From Pelecanus crispus (lineage: Eukaryota; Chordata; Aves; Pelecaniformes; Pelecanidae): 64,000 nucleotides of DNA. The stretch covers positions 9,684,372-9,748,371 of the forward strand of contig NC_134655.1 of NCBI RefSeq assembly GCF_030463565.1, given 5' to 3'. The notes beneath the pieces were generated by a model. That model did no database searches. It was not told the DNA's origin and saw only the letters and a list, made by a program, of their open reading frames with translations. Shown here one piece after another: positions 45,427 through 57,797 of this stretch. Position 1 is the stretch's first letter; each line of letters opens with the position of its first letter. The position numbers and the translations under genes were made by a program.

Positions 45427-47393
45427 CTAGAAAAAAAGGACTGTTAGTAACTCTTCATAGTTCAAAAAAACACCTTCCAACAATGTAAGTGCTCACATCC
45501 ACCCCCTCAAAAACGCCCAAACAAACAAAAGACTAAGGCACAAAGTAGCACTCATATATACCCAACTACATGCAGGTTACCTCACAAAACCACCCTTCCA
45601 TCCTTTATAACATAAACCTATTAGATTAATTAGGCAATATGACTCTACCTCTGACCCCTCACTTGAACTCATTAACTTACACTCTTAGGTGAAGTCAGCC
45701 TGGATACCTCGGTGTTACCGACTAGACACACTGGCTAAAGCAAGGGTGGGGAAATCTAATGCAGAAGGGCTGGATGTAAACTCAACTTCATTCAATGTGG
45801 ATCACACTAATGTAACCTTTTTTTCTATATTATTATTAGCTAACAGTAAGGTGTCTGAAAAGTCTGCTTGGATTTTAGTAAGGAACAAGTTTCCTCACCC
45901 CTGCTCCACAGAACAGAGAAAAGAATGGAAAGCAGAAGTCAGGAGTTGTGACTGCATTGACTAAAACCAGAAGCATTAACAGAAGCATTTAAATCAGGCA
46001 ATTGCAACTTGGAAGCTCGGTCCACAATAAACTAAATTACAGATGAACCAATGAACCAGGGAAAGAAGTCTAACATATTTTAGAAGACAAATATTTAATG
46101 TATCAGGATAATAGATAAACCAAGGATAAATCTGACTGGAGACGCTGGGAGTGAGAGGAAGTGGCCCTGCTGTTTACATGGCATTATTTATTTGCTGACA
46201 TATGCAGTTCATTTTGGCATTGATTTCAGTTGAAGGCATGTGTATTACTCTCTCAGCTTGAAGTGACACAATGATATCAGAAAGCAACAGGGATGAATGA
46301 ATAAGGTGAAGTGATTTGTCACCTACGATCCAATGCAACTTGTGAGTTTTACTATTACAGTGCAGGGTAACAACCTCTCACAAAGCAGCAAACTGTGAAA
46401 AATAGAGCTATGCATGTCCTTTTCTGTGGCGGAACCTTCTTCTTGTCTTTTAATTTTGACAGTGATACTAAGACACAGTTTGATACTAAGTGATATGTTT
46501 GAAACTCTAGAGGGAGGACTATTCTCTAAAATGGGCCAAAACCCTGACGTTTCCCTGTTTTCTCTAAAAGAGGATGACGAACTGATGTGAAATTTTACTT
46601 TTTTTTTTTTAGCGAATTTGCTATGCAGCTTCTAGCTTTGGCTCTTTTCCATGTATTTGCAGTAGAAACGCCCATCTGGATATGGTGACAAGCGAGCAAT
46701 AAAGAATTGTCTACGTGAAAACCTTTGATGGGGAGATGGCCATAACAGAATAATGCCTTTTTTGGGGACACGCCCCTGCCCCCCATTTACACAGTACCTA
46801 CAAGCTTATATATTTAAGTCATGGAGATTAGGTGTAAATAAACCTTACTGCTAGAAGCTGGGAGCCTGCAAACCTGAGAGACGATATTCCCATGATGAGT
46901 GTGCTATGGACAGGTAGCTTTTTGTTAGATTCTTATTGTCTCTTTAGTTTAGGTCACGATATTCAGTATAACTACAGTGCTTAATTCTGGCTGAGAATTT
47001 GGGGTAATTATTCAGGTGATGGATGCCAAAGTTCTTGACGTTTTATTTGCAAAATGTGTGTATTGTAGCTACAGAGTTAAGGGACTAATTGCAGCTAGTT
47101 GGTGGCTGCAAAGGCTCTCCTCTGAGGCTCCGGGAGTGGGTATTTCAGGGAATGATACACTGATACACAATGCCAAGTAGATGCCTAATGCTGACCTAAA
47201 AATGGAACTTGCCAGACCTGCTTATGCCCAGCTCTGCAAAGATCCACTCCTCGCTGCTCTTGAGTGGGGCTACATAAGCATTTAAAAATAGATACTCGGG
47301 GTCGGGGGTGGGGCATGAAAAATCAAACAGAACAAAGCTAAGGTAATTTTATTTTATCTTGTTCACTTCCAGCAGCTGAGGTTGGTTACTTAC
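45427..47393 (-). other. AFF2 intron 13 (1967 bp)
   Basis: The intron has a GTAAGT donor and a TTTTTTTCTAG acceptor. It contains a probable short hAT-like element at 45741-45903. Nothing else was recognised. Confidence 0.88.
45741..45903. mobile_element. Probable short hAT-like DNA transposon relic in intron 13
   Basis: The ends CAAGGGTGGGGAAAT and, read inward on the other strand, CAGGGGTGAGGAAAC are imperfect terminal inverted repeats of about 15 bases. The form CAGGGGTG(G)G is typical of hAT-family (Charlie-type) ends. The 163-bp length and the lack of coding capacity suggest a non-autonomous copy. The 8 bases on each side (GGCTAAAG and CTCCACAG) agree at only four positions, so a target-site duplication is not well preserved. 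Confidence 0.5.
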
Positions 47394-47628
47394 ACAGATT
47401 CCTTTGGGGTTAGAAGAGGATTTATTTTCGTTCTTTCTGTGTTTAGAAACAGAGGAGGAAGAGCTGCTGGTCTGAGAGGTGTTTGTGATGTTGGTCTCTT
47501 GGCTGAAGGAGCTGTTGTCACTGCTGTGCCGCCGGTGCACAGGCTCGTCCAAGAGGGGGGATAACGGAGGAGGGAACAGCTTCTCTTCTCTCTTCTTTGC
47601 CACCTTCTTCACTGAGCTACCGCTGCTC
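47394..47628 (-). CDS. AFF2: AFF2 exon 13: basic and Pro/Ser-rich segment
   Basis: This 235-bp exon completes the codon from exon 12 with one base and then encodes 78 residues, ending at phase 0. It contains a basic stretch (VKKVAKKREEK), the conserved EEKLFPPPLSPL motif, and a Ser/Thr/Asn-rich disordered tail ending NPKGIC. Human AFF2 has the same REEK/KEEKLFPPPLSPL core, but the tail is poorly conserved. The acceptor is GTCCCAG|G and the donor is TGT|GTAAGT. A GTG two bases upstream of that donor is a competing donor, but only the chosen site keeps phase with exon 14. Confidence 0.93.
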
Positions 47629-50600
47629 CTGGGACACAGATAAGAACCAGTTGCATTTCAAGAACCTTGGTTAAGCCTCCATAGCACAAAGCTCTAGATT
47701 TTTACTGAGAAGTCAGCTCTACCCTCAAATATGTCTTGCAGTCCTCATGTCCTAGGAGCTAAGTCAAAAGGGGACAGGCAGTGAAAATAGAAGAGCTACC
47801 TCTGCCTTTTCAATGGCTGCAGAAACCTCCTGCTTTGGAGGACAACTTCCAGTGCATTAGTACAAATTGCACCCAATTTAAATGCTAATTTGAGTCAGTC
47901 TTCATTTGAGAGGTCATAGAGGTTCTGACTCAGCAAAGTGCTGGAAAGTTTTATGCATGGGGTTAGTTCCTTTGACATCAAGTATGGCTATTTATGTGTT
48001 TAACATTAAGCATCTTTTTAAGAGGTGGATTAGGGCCCACATAAGCAACCTTTGCAAAAAAACATAATAACACATGGCATATGAACAAAAAAAAATTTAT
48101 AACAACTACAAAATGATAACCATAGCAATAACAAGTGAATAATTATTTGACCTCTAGAATAAAACCAATGTTCAACACTGTATTAAAATGATACATTGTA
48201 GCTGGCAAAAGCCCTTGAGCAAATATTGGCTGATGAATTGAACGTGATTCAGAAAATGAATGTGGTTTTGACATGAAAGCTCAAGTAATATGATAATCTA
48301 TTGTCTGTTTTATGTACAGAAATTGTTAGCTGGCTAGAAATGGCAGCTGTGATACACAGTAAAAACAAAAAAACCTGCTAGACCTTTCTCCCTTCAAATC
48401 CATCAAAAAAACAAAAAACAAAACCCAACATTGAGTGTTTAACATGTTAATCTACTCATAGATTTTTATTTTAGGTACTGCCCTAGCTCAGCCAATGAAG
48501 ATAACCTGAATTTTAATCTTTTGTTAGACATCTAATATTGCACTACACGATCATTTACTTTTCATGACTATTGACTAAAATTTCAATAACAAATTAAGTC
48601 AACAAGAATTTATGTTTTGTTCCCAGTCACTTTCATTCAGTGTCAGAAATTATAGATCTACTTTGCCTTAAAGTAACCAGGGAAAGAGGAGAAGGCAACC
48701 CAAGTCTCTTTACTCCTCATTCTGAAGCTCACTCTCATTCCAGTCTGGCCTCTTTTGCAGTTTCACCAACAGTATCTATACCTACACCTGCTTTGGTCAT
48801 TCCCCTGCTTTGGACCTTTGGTGATACAAAAATATTTTACCCTATCTATGAAATCACAGAGTGAAATCAAAGAAACTCCCCATGTTTCAGGTTTTATAGC
48901 TCTTCTACTCAAAACCATTTTAATTCGACTGAAGCAGAGTTAAAAATATCTTACTTGAAACTCTCTGATATTAAAGATCTATAGACTGAAGAAATAAAAC
49001 GAGCACAGCATTCATATTGCCTTACAGTAGGACTGGTATGGAATGCTGTCTGCTCAGAAAACACACGGGCCTGAAGAAGATCAAAGGAAAGCAAACAGGT
49101 TGGAAGAGACTGGCAGTTAGTTCTCTGAGAAGACTGATTTTATGCACATGTGGTCCTGGCAACATGTCCTCCAAAAAGTTCTCACTCAAAGCCCCATCTG
49201 CTAGCTTTCTTACCCCCAAAGAGCATTTTGGAACTCAGCCAAGTTACCATACCTATAGCACAACAATACTCTGAACTTTTTCCAGAGGAAAGTTTTCCAA
49301 AGGAGGGTAAGCACTACCCCAAGAAAACATGCACACGTTACTGGACTGTACAGAGGCAAAGGAGACACAGTTAATGAAATACCCAGGAGCAGAATCCAAA
49401 CCCTCTGCCTCCCAAACGAGTATCCTACGCAGGGAACCCTGAACATGCATATACGGGTGGGAGCACAAGCCGAAGTGGTTCTCTGCACCCCTGTGCATGG
49501 AGGTGAGTGGAGCCTTCTTTCTCCCCGGTACGGCTTTGCAAAGGGAAGAGCAACCAAGTATGGCAGATCTATCTCAAAATCGTCTGAAGAAAAACTGGAT
49601 ATGAGCCATTGGCCAAGTCCCCTTTAGGATCTGACCCTGCACCACTACTGAGGTTCCTCAGCGCATCCGTGGCTGTTTCCAGGGCTAATGCAAGACTCTT
49701 TCTTGCATGGAGTCTACCACTGCATGGGGAAATTTAAGGCACACATAAAGCAATTGAAGCAACCTTCCTCAGCTGCTACACAAAGGTGGAGGGATTAAGA
49801 GAGTAGTACAAGAAAAAATTAAGAAGGTACCACTGTTAAAACTTCACTACTTCACCAGTTCACTTAATCTTTGGGCTCAAATATAAGATGGGGCAAACCA
49901 AGATATAGGTGCAGCTACTCAGCTCTGGCACACAAGTCATTCTGTGGGTGGGAAGACTTAACCACAAAGAAAAATGCATTTGAGGATATTTTTTTTCTAC
50001 ATAACTCAAATTAAAAAAACCCCAAACAATATTTTATGGTTATAATTCTGTCTGGTTTGGTTTTTTTTTCCCTGTTGCCCACTTAATCATATGAGTTTTC
50101 GCAGGAATTAAGCTGATAATTTATTTAGCAATGTTACCTCCCTCAGATTTACGCCAAAGCATTTATGTTAACAATAACCTCCATGAAATAGGTTGTTACC
50201 AGCAGTTAACCAGATTGTCACTTTGCTTTGGGCTGTTAATGGGCTAAGAAACTGGTCTTTGATTGCAGTAATCGCTAATTTTGAATGAATTTATTGCAAT
50301 AATTACCAAGACTCAATGGTTTAATTTGCTGACATGATTGTTAGTTAAACTATATTTAAAATCTAGGGAGAAACACAATAAAAGTGCAAGGAAAAAATAC
50401 AAGCAGAACTGATGGTCTTGTGGCTTCAGGGTTTAATCTTTGTGCCTGAAAAGGCCAATTATCAAGGAACGAGTAGGCTCCCCATCTGTTTTTTTTTCCA
50501 GCCTGGTTTCTTTTAGGGCAGAAAGCAAGCAAGCAGGCAACAAGAGGTCAGTGCGTGAAGGAGAGAGAATTTCCATCTACTCTCACATTTCAAGCTGCCT

Positions 50601-53600
50601 TTCTTTGCCCTTTCTTTATCCACCACTTGTGGTATGCAGTGGTATCTCTGGACTATTAGTGAGACAAAGCCATTGTCTATACCAATCACTTGGCTTTCCT
50701 TTGCCTCTACTCTCCCTGTCCACAATGAAATGCCGCACATTGACGGTGTATCTGATTTTCTGCAGGGGGTTAGCAGGGAAAGGTCACGCCTGCATTAGCT
50801 TGGACCATATGGCAGCAACTGAATGAAGTTGAAGTCATTGTCGTAGATGTAGAAGGCTGCCTCTGTTGTGAACAAACCCCAATGAACGCTGTTGTGACTA
50901 CCCAAGGGATCAGCTAATATATGTTGCCAAGTACAGGTGCATCTTTAAGTAAAGGTCAAACAAAAAGGAACAGGAAATCTTGAAAAACAGGCTGAAATGC
51001 TTGCCTCAGACAGTCTTCCAGCGTGCCTGTTAGACGGCAGGCATGTTTCATTGGTATGAGTCTAGTTTGAAATTCAGACTCACAGTTTGCATCAGCAAAT
51101 AACTCTCTGTGTAGTTACAGACTGCCAAATGTTGGCAAATAGTGCTCTGTCTGGACTGTGTCTATCAATCAGGTATTCAGATATGAATGGTATTCAGCAG
51201 CACATACAATTAATGTTTAAATTAAAATTTCTCTGGCAAGCAAGTAAATACATAAATAATCCTCTGCTGTAAAGTGGGCAGCTGATCTGACAAAAATCCA
51301 GCCTCACAGCAGTGTTTCAAGGTACTAGTATGAATTACTTGGACAAAACACAGTATCATCTATTCCTTCATTTGCTGTGAAATATCAGAAATAAGGAAAA
51401 TACAGTGGCAACTGTTTGAATAATTATATTTTAAGTGTCATGTCAGATTTAGGAAAAGGCATCGGCCCCACAGTGTGTGAGGGAAGGAACAGAGAGGTAA
51501 CTAGTTGCTTATGCAATGACTACATAATACAAACTGGCTCTTCGGTTTGCGAATGGCTTTTAAGTTCACAACTGACCATTTGAAGTTTCTACACTCAAAT
51601 TGTTCATGTAGTCATAGAAATTTGTGGAAATTATGCATATAATTGCCCATATTAGACATGTAACACTTTAAAAATTAATTGTGCATCTTTGCTTGCTTTA
51701 TTAAGCCCATATATTTAGGGAAAGATTACAAGAGAAATGTATTCAAATGTCTAAACCATAGACAGGCAGCCAGTGGGAGCTGCAAAAGCACAGGTGTGGC
51801 CTATCTTTCACTGATTCCTCCTGAAGTCCTGAATTTGGAGTCCTGAATGCCTCCAAATTTTGGCCCAGAGATCATGGTCTTTCTGTCAAAACACTCTTGT
51901 ATCTATAAAAAAGCCCAGTGAAAGTCTCTGAAGTTTGCCTTGGGGAATTTGGCTTGTTGGCACAGGGATCAAGTTCTGACGGAAGAGACCTGAGGTTTCT
52001 CCAGAGTGAGAACATCCACCATGGGATGGAACACCTTCTTAATGGATGATGATCATCATCACACCTGTAGCTGAATCACCCTCATTTCTCCAAGACCTTA
52101 TATAGAAACGTAGGAGTTCCGAAAGAAAATGTAGGACCTTTGGGAATAAAGAAGCAAATGGCAAAGCCTGTCTTTCAACATTTTACCACCAAAGTGTTAT
52201 TTTCCCCCATGCCCTTGAACAGCATACTTTCAGCTTCCCCTTTCTTCTACTTCCCCTTAAAACTCTACTTAACCCTCTGGAGAAGAGAACCACTCCTGAC
52301 TTCTCAAAGACAGTCTGGGGCTCTCCAGAAATTTGTCGTCACACAGTTCAGCCAGCTCCCTAATCTCTTGGGAAATACATTGATCTATATTCAGTTGCAC
52401 GTCTCTGGGAGTTGAAGACCTGAATTAGCAAACAATATTGCATTTGTTTCAAGTGAACTCAGAAGGCACTAATAACAAATGCAGTGTGATCCAGGTCTCA
52501 GTCACTGCAGTGGAAAAGAAGTTTCAAAACTTGAGGCAGACGAGAGGAAAAGCTAGCATATGGAAATAACTATTGATGGACACAATTATATTTTAACAGA
52601 GAATACCAAAGGCTTGAAAGCTCCGAGGAATCAAATTAATGACCTGGAAAACAAACTCAAATTAAGAAGCATCAGGTTGTGGGTGGATCCTTAGGGCTTG
52701 CTGGCAACAAGAATAGAAAGATTTTTTAATGGATTGCGGAGGTGTTGGCGATGGATAATCCTTGGCTCTCTCTGCAATATATCTCTGCTCATTGTATTTC
52801 TAGCAATGACAATCAAGCAACACCCATCATGATGTTATCAAATGTGCAACATGTTACAGATCACATTGTAACTTTCAACTCATCTGCCTTTTCCAGACTC
52901 CAATTCTGATTTTCTCAGTGGTGGAATGAGGGGTTAGTTCAAGGACTGAAGTTACTCCATAATTACACCAGTATAAATAAAATGATGCTCAACCTTCTTT
53001 ATGGATTTTAAAATTTGTGTGCTATTTCATAAATGATTTTTGAACTTTATCTAAATTGAAATACTACTACAATCAAATTGTTTTTAGAAGCACATTGTGG
53101 GTCTCATTCTTTGCTTGTCCTAGTGCAAAGCAGAAAGGAGTGCCTCATCTCAAAATTGTAAAAGCACAAAATTGATGACAGAAGGGAACTGGACTCTTTG
53201 GTTATTTATAGAATGTTAATCTTGTGATTATACTAATCAGAATCATTATTTACGTGGCGCCTGTTTGCTCAAGCATTATAGCCATGTCTCAAAGACACTC
53301 TGAAAGGCACAAACTATTTGATTATATGTCTGCTGAAATACAAAGCACGTATGTCTGAAACATTTAGGACGGTCACCCCTGGCATTGCTGTATACACAGT
53401 TAAAGAATAAGAGCCGCTGAAGTGAACAGCAAAGTCACTATTTTGTTCAATAAAACTGAGAACTGTCTCTTACAAAAACAATTTTAAAAAATAAATTTCA
53501 GGCAATCAAATAAAGCCCACTTTTAGTGCGATTCTCTGGCCATAGAGGTTAAGGATGATGGGGGCAAGAAAGAACATTGAAAGGATGCAGTATGGGGGTA

Positions 53601-53826
53601 GAAGAGTACACCAGAATTGTGGTGGCACTCTGAATTCCCGTAGTCCATCAGAAGGATCAATGATTCTCATCCAAAACCATGTGGATCCTCTTCCTGATGG
53701 ATGGGAATAGCAATGCCGGGTCACTTATGCTTATGGGCTGTAAAGCCCATCTGGCTCTGCAGCAGACGTTTGTAGAACAGTACCGTGAAACCCCTCATGA
53801 ATGTTATGTGAAAAAAAAGAACTTAC
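47629..53826 (-). other. AFF2 intron 12 (6198 bp)
   Basis: This is the largest complete intron in the window, with a GTAAGT donor and a CCCAG acceptor. It contains a palindromic repeat relic (47924-48038), another faint one near 52935-52980, and an AT-rich block at 50080-50400 with many TAAT and CAAT-type words that may be a conserved non-coding element. No exon was recognised. Confidence 0.88.
47924..48038. repeat. Palindromic MITE-like relic in intron 12
   Basis: The copy reads CTGACTCAGCAAAGTGCT, then TTAGTTCCTTTGACATCAAG, then GTTTAACATTAAGCATC and GGATTAGGGCCC. This is a worn copy of a palindromic unit whose two arms carry GCTTAA-type words around a CCATTGAAGTCAATGG-like centre. Confidence 0.6.
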
Positions 53827-53948
53827 TCTTTAGTGCTGGTTAATCTGTGATTTGGTATCGGAGAGATACAAGGTGGGAGCAGGCATGAAGCTGAAGGGTC
53901 CTCCAGGCGCTGCTTCTTGCTTTCAACGAAGGTATCCAGGCTTTCCGT
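53827..53948 (-). CDS. AFF2: AFF2 exon 12
   Basis: This 122-bp exon enters at phase 0, encodes 40 residues and two bases of the next codon. It begins TESLDTFVESKKQRLED and contains CLLPPCISP, a block shared with human AFF2. The acceptor is a NAGNAG (AAAG|CAG|ACG). Using the CAG gives the same length as the human exon (PIEV... in human, TESL... here), so 53948 is preferred; the upstream AG would add one glutamine and start at 53951. The donor is AAAGA|GTAAGT, strong. The segment links the AF9-binding region to the Pro-rich exon 13 and is expected to be disordered. Confidence 0.93.
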
Positions 53949-54249
53949 CTGCTTTGACAAAAAAGGTAGAGCTTGAAAGATCCAGCATTTATGCACAGTT
54001 TCTCTTGCCATTAAGAGGAGCTCAGGAATCTCAGTGTATTTCCTTTACAGTAGCAGCAGTTAAAATACTGGGCTAAGAGAAGTGAAAGTCACCTGAAATC
54101 AGGGCTAAACGTGCTCCAAACACATGACATGAAGTTATATAACAAGTGACATAGCCAGATAATTAGGAAGCAAAATGCCTCATGTGCTATAGTTATCTTC
54201 TGTAGTGCACTGGAATTTAATTAATAATTCAGATGGAATGACTTGATAG

Positions 54250-54345
54250 CACCAAATCTTACTCAAGTAAATAGCTTTTACTCATTGACTTAATGGAAGC
54301 TGATGGGAAAACTTCCCTGAGTAAGTATTTCTCACAGGACTAAAA
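54250..54345. repeat. Palindromic MITE-like relic in intron 11
   Basis: Arms AAATCTTACTCAAG and CTGAGTAAGTATTTC are inverted repeats around a TCATTGACTTAATGGAAG centre. The structure is the clearest arm-centre-arm copy in the window. Confidence 0.6.
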
Positions 54346-54775
54346 GACTACAGGACTGAGCTGGGGTAGTCATTAACAACGATAGCTAGTTTAAACTTGC
54401 TTTGAAAGATTCCCTGATGCATGACTTCTGTGCCTGAACGGGGACGATACGAGCAAAGCTGATTACTGCTCTGTCACTGGAACCTTCATATCAGCCTTCA
54501 AGCCGACTAGTAGATGGCTAAAATAAATCTAATAGCATGATTTAGAAACACAAATCAAGCTCTCCCTACCCCTTTTTAACTGTTGATATACCCTCAGGTC
54601 ATCCTAATTGGTTTGTTTCCCCTTGGGGAGCAGTGAACAATCATACAGCAATTGAATGGGCTGTTTCAGAGTATAGCTTATGTTTGTACAGTCCCAGAGC
54701 AAGATTCCTGATTTTGTTACTTTCTGATTCAAAGTTCCAGCTAACAAAATTATGAGGTTCCAACATTCATATAAG

Positions 54776-54794
54776 CCCCCCCCTTTTTTTTTTT
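54776..54794 (+). repeat. C8T11 homopolymer junction
   Basis: Eight C are followed by eleven T in intron 11, a simple low-complexity tract. Confidence 0.85.
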
Positions 54795-55588
54795 CCTGGG
54801 AGCCCTCAGTTTAGTTGCCAATACTATACTTGTGTTTTAGCCAAGATTCCTTCACCGTCATACTGATACTCCACTAAGTAACCTAGCAAGAAGGTTTTTA
54901 CAGCCTGTTGTACTTATATATACACATAAGCATGGACATTTATACATCCCTTTCCTCTTTCTTCTTTTTTCTTTCCTTCTTACATCTCTGCCTTTAGTGT
55001 ACAGCTAGAATATAAATTGAATAAAAACCTGCTGAGTTTACTCATGTGATTATTTCCACTTAATTCAACAGGGAAGGAGCCAGTGCAGTGACTCATGTAG
55101 GCAGGGGTGCAGACCCTGTGTCTGCCTGGCATTGTCTGTCTTTGTCTTGTATTAACTCTCTCACGCCACTGGACTGCTCAAACTCAGGATTTTCAAAAAG
55201 TCCACTAGAACAGACAGCTGAAGTCACATTCACAATGTTTTATAAAATTTGGGGTATTAAAAAAAAAAAACAAAAAACCCCACTATAATGACTTCTCACA
55301 GACAGACCAGAGCACAACCATTTCAGCTGGAAGAAGTGACTACAAAAATTCATTTATGATATAAAACTTCAGTTTCTTTTCTGAAAACACATTTAGTTTG
55401 AAGTGCACTGTCATATCCCACAAGATAGGATACCCTTGGGCATAAATAACATAAAACACATGATAAAACACAACGCCTTAAGTCAAAATATATTTGCTTT
55501 TTCAGGTAGCTGTGTAGAGAAAGCAGCTAGTTAAGCAAATGATATTTCTATGAATCACACTCGTTTATACAACAAAACAATATAAAGA

Positions 55589-55681
55589 CTAAATTCACCG
55601 TGAGCATAAGCAAGCACCATTCCATTGACTTTAACGAAGCTATGCCTGTTTAAGCCAGTGGTGAAAATGCCTTAATTCTGC
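55589..55681. repeat. Palindromic MITE-like relic in intron 11
   Basis: It contains ACCATTCCATTGACTTTAAC followed by GAAGCTATGCC and ends CCTTAATTCTGCAG. The CCATTGACTT core and the ATTCTGC end match other copies. Confidence 0.5.
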
Positions 55682-56081
55682 AGACAGTAAAATGCTGCCT
55701 TCCAAATAGAAGTCACACTTGCTGAGTATGGCTGAACCTGTAGTAATATGAACTCATCATTGGGAATCTTTCTGCAGATTACCAAACACTGGAAATTAAT
55801 GGGTAAGCGAGCAAATACAGCGAAAAAGCTTGTAAGACCAATCTCAGAAAAATACACTGTTCATTGATTTTGTCAGCTGGAGTTTGTTTTTTACTAGTTT
55901 CTGATGTTAATTTGTAATGCACTTGTAAGTGTATGTCCTTTGTAAAAACAATAAAGCCTTAGTATTATGATGCCTCCTTACAGCCCTGCTGCAGGTGCAG
56001 TGAGGTATCACCGACTGCGGTCCTGACCTCGAGGATGCATAGAAATTCAGTGTTTTCCTCCGAATGATGAAAACTACTTAC

Positions 56082-57101
56082 CTTGTGTTTCCTTTTGGAT
56101 TTTGTGGGTGGTTTTTCAGCTGCTGGGGTAGGGGACTCTCGAGATGGTCGCCTGTGTTTCACATTTGCCTCTCTTGGTTCACTTTTCACAGACGTGGTCT
56201 CAAAAGGCTCTTGTCCAGGTATCCTAGAGAGTAAACTAAGGTCTATTTTCACCCACAGAGATTTGAGTTCTTCGTATTCTCTCAGTGGGGACAGAAGTTC
56301 ATTTTGTACGATTGGGATAGGAGAAAAGAGCTGCTCCTCCAAGTCATTGCTGGTCTGGTCAATGGATGTGTTGCTGCCATTGCTAGTTAAACTACTTACG
56401 CTGAGGATGTTACTGCCAGAGTCCTTCACTTTGACTCCATTGCCAGACCCAGTGCAAGCTGGCAATACCTTAGCCTGCAAGCTCTCCTCCTGGTCTGTAT
56501 TTGAGTCGGAAGTAGATGAATCTGTTTCAATGAATTCCCGGGACTTTGGGACAATTTTGCTGGGGCCTCTGTACTTTTTCTTCTCTGAAGTGAGACCTGT
56601 GCTAGTTCGTGGTTCTTTCCTTGGAGCTGTCTTCCCAACTGCTGCTTTAGTTCGAACCTTTGGCTGCTCGGGGAGTTCCTGTGAGTCTTTTTCTTTGGGA
56701 GTGTTGCTGGTATTATTTGGTTTGGGCCAGTTATACTCTTCTACACTGGAAGTCCTTTCTACCTTTTTGGGTTGCTTTTTCCCAGTAGTCCTTTGTGACG
56801 TTGGCTCATTATGAGCTGGTGACTTCTGCTTGGAGCTTTTTGCCTCTGGGGTTTTCTGGGCAACCCGCGGTTTGGCTTTCTCTCGGATGGGACTGAGGAT
56901 CGCCCGGTCTTTGGAATCAGTCGGGGGCAGGCTGCTATTGAGCTTCCCTTTGTTTGGCCCTTCGGCCTGCTGGTTGCTCTGGGCCTGGGAGCTGGTCTCG
57001 CTGTGAGGCTCATTTTGATTGTTGATGATGGTCTTGTTGTGGGGGTTCACTTTATTTAGCCATTTATCCAGCTGCCATTTGTTGGTTGAAGGAGGTTCAG
57101 G
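56082..57101 (-). CDS. AFF2: AFF2 exon 11: large central exon with AF9/ENL-binding motif
   Basis: This 1020-bp exon (340 codons, phase 0 at both ends) is the largest of the gene. It opens with PEPPSTNKWQLDKWLNKV, a block conserved across AFF proteins. Low-complexity, Lys/Ser/Pro-rich sequence follows, with basic clusters (KKQPKKVE, APRKEPR, EKKKYRGP) that may help nuclear localisation. Next is SREFIETDSSTSDSNTDQEE, which matches human AFF2 as I recall it. Near the end, at 56214-56258, LWVKIDLSLLSRIPG corresponds to the short AFF motif known to fold onto the ANC1-homology domain of AF9/ENL, which connects AFF scaffolds to elongation and chromatin partners. The exon closes with KSKRKHK, a likely nuclear-localisation signal. 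The acceptor is CTGCAG|CCT and the donor AAG|GTAAGT. An open frame runs past the donor into intron 11 for about 40 codons; this is read-through and not exon. Confidence 0.97.
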
Positions 57102-57634
57102 CTGCAGTTTGAAGAACAACAAGGAACAAATCTCAGACAGAAGCAATGCTTTTCCCTTTAAATGAGAACATTTTTAACGTACCCTTTTATTTCAGTCAAC
57201 TAGTGGTGACTGCTAGTTTTATGGGAGTATTTATGGAGTATTTATGGTTAATTAGGCTTCCTTATCTGGTTTACAATGTGGCCCTGGAGAAATTTAATAC
57301 AACTGAAAAGTTTAGCTGGCCCCTGAAGACATAGTTTTGTCATGTTGCTTTTCCTTCGTCCCAGCTGAATACTGTGTCAATAAAATCTTCTCTAGCTACT
57401 GGCAAAAATCTAAATATTTCTTTAAAGCAATTCAAATGTAGGCCAGAAGGATTCTTCCAAAAGCTAGAATGAGTATGTGGGTCATACATGTAAAACTGTA
57501 AAGGAAGAAAAAAAGTCAACAGCATCAAACAACGCAGAACTCCAACATTTTCCTAACAGGGAGCAGGATTTCACTCCCTTCCGCACTTCCACCTCCAAGC
57601 CCCCACTGAGGAGGAGCTGAGAGTGTGGTTTTAC
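57102..57634 (-). other. AFF2 intron 10 (533 bp)
   Basis: This short intron has GTAAAA at its 5' end and TGCAG at its 3' end on the minus strand. Nothing else was recognised in it. Confidence 0.9.
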
Positions 57635-57797
57635 CTCCGGCGTGGCACTGCGCGACTCCTCGTTGCACTCACTGTCACTGGAGCTGCTCTCGCTGTCAGA
57701 GTCGGACTCAGAGCTGCTCTCGGACTCGCTGGAGCTCCCGGAGCCGCCGCTGGAATGGGCCAAGCCAGTTGCGTGTGGAGTCGGCACCGGCAGGCTG
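57635..57797 (-). CDS. AFF2: AFF2 exon 10: Ser/acidic-rich segment
   Basis: This 163-bp exon begins with one base that completes a codon from exon 9 and then encodes 54 residues. After a short Pro-rich lead (SLPVPTPHAT) comes SSGGSGSSSESESSSESDSD, part of the serine/aspartate/glutamate tract that AFF proteins carry in their transactivation region, ending in ATPE. The donor is GAG|GTAAAA, phase 0. The acceptor is a NAGNAG (TGCAG|CAG|C), so the start may be 57797 or 57794, differing by one serine. The acidic serine tract aligns closely with human AFF2, whereas the Pro-rich lead is looser. The preceding human exon encodes an LKLSSDEDD-type segment that I could not find before the window ends. 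Confidence 0.93.

Larger units (their letters stand above)
53949..56081 (-). other. AFF2 intron 11 (2133 bp)
   Basis: The intron has a GTAAGT donor and an AAAGCAG acceptor. It contains two palindromic repeat relics (54250-54345 and 55589-55681) and a C8T11 tract at 54776-54794. No exon or RNA gene was seen. Confidence 0.88.

Noticed and set aside
55965..56081. Extension of the exon 11 open frame past KSKRKHK.
   Set aside because: A strong GTAAGT donor at 56081 and phase-matched exon 12 show that this is intron read-through.
56083..56814. A 243-codon plus-strand open frame opposite exon 11.
   Set aside because: It is an antisense shadow of the AFF2 coding sequence, caused by its codon composition.
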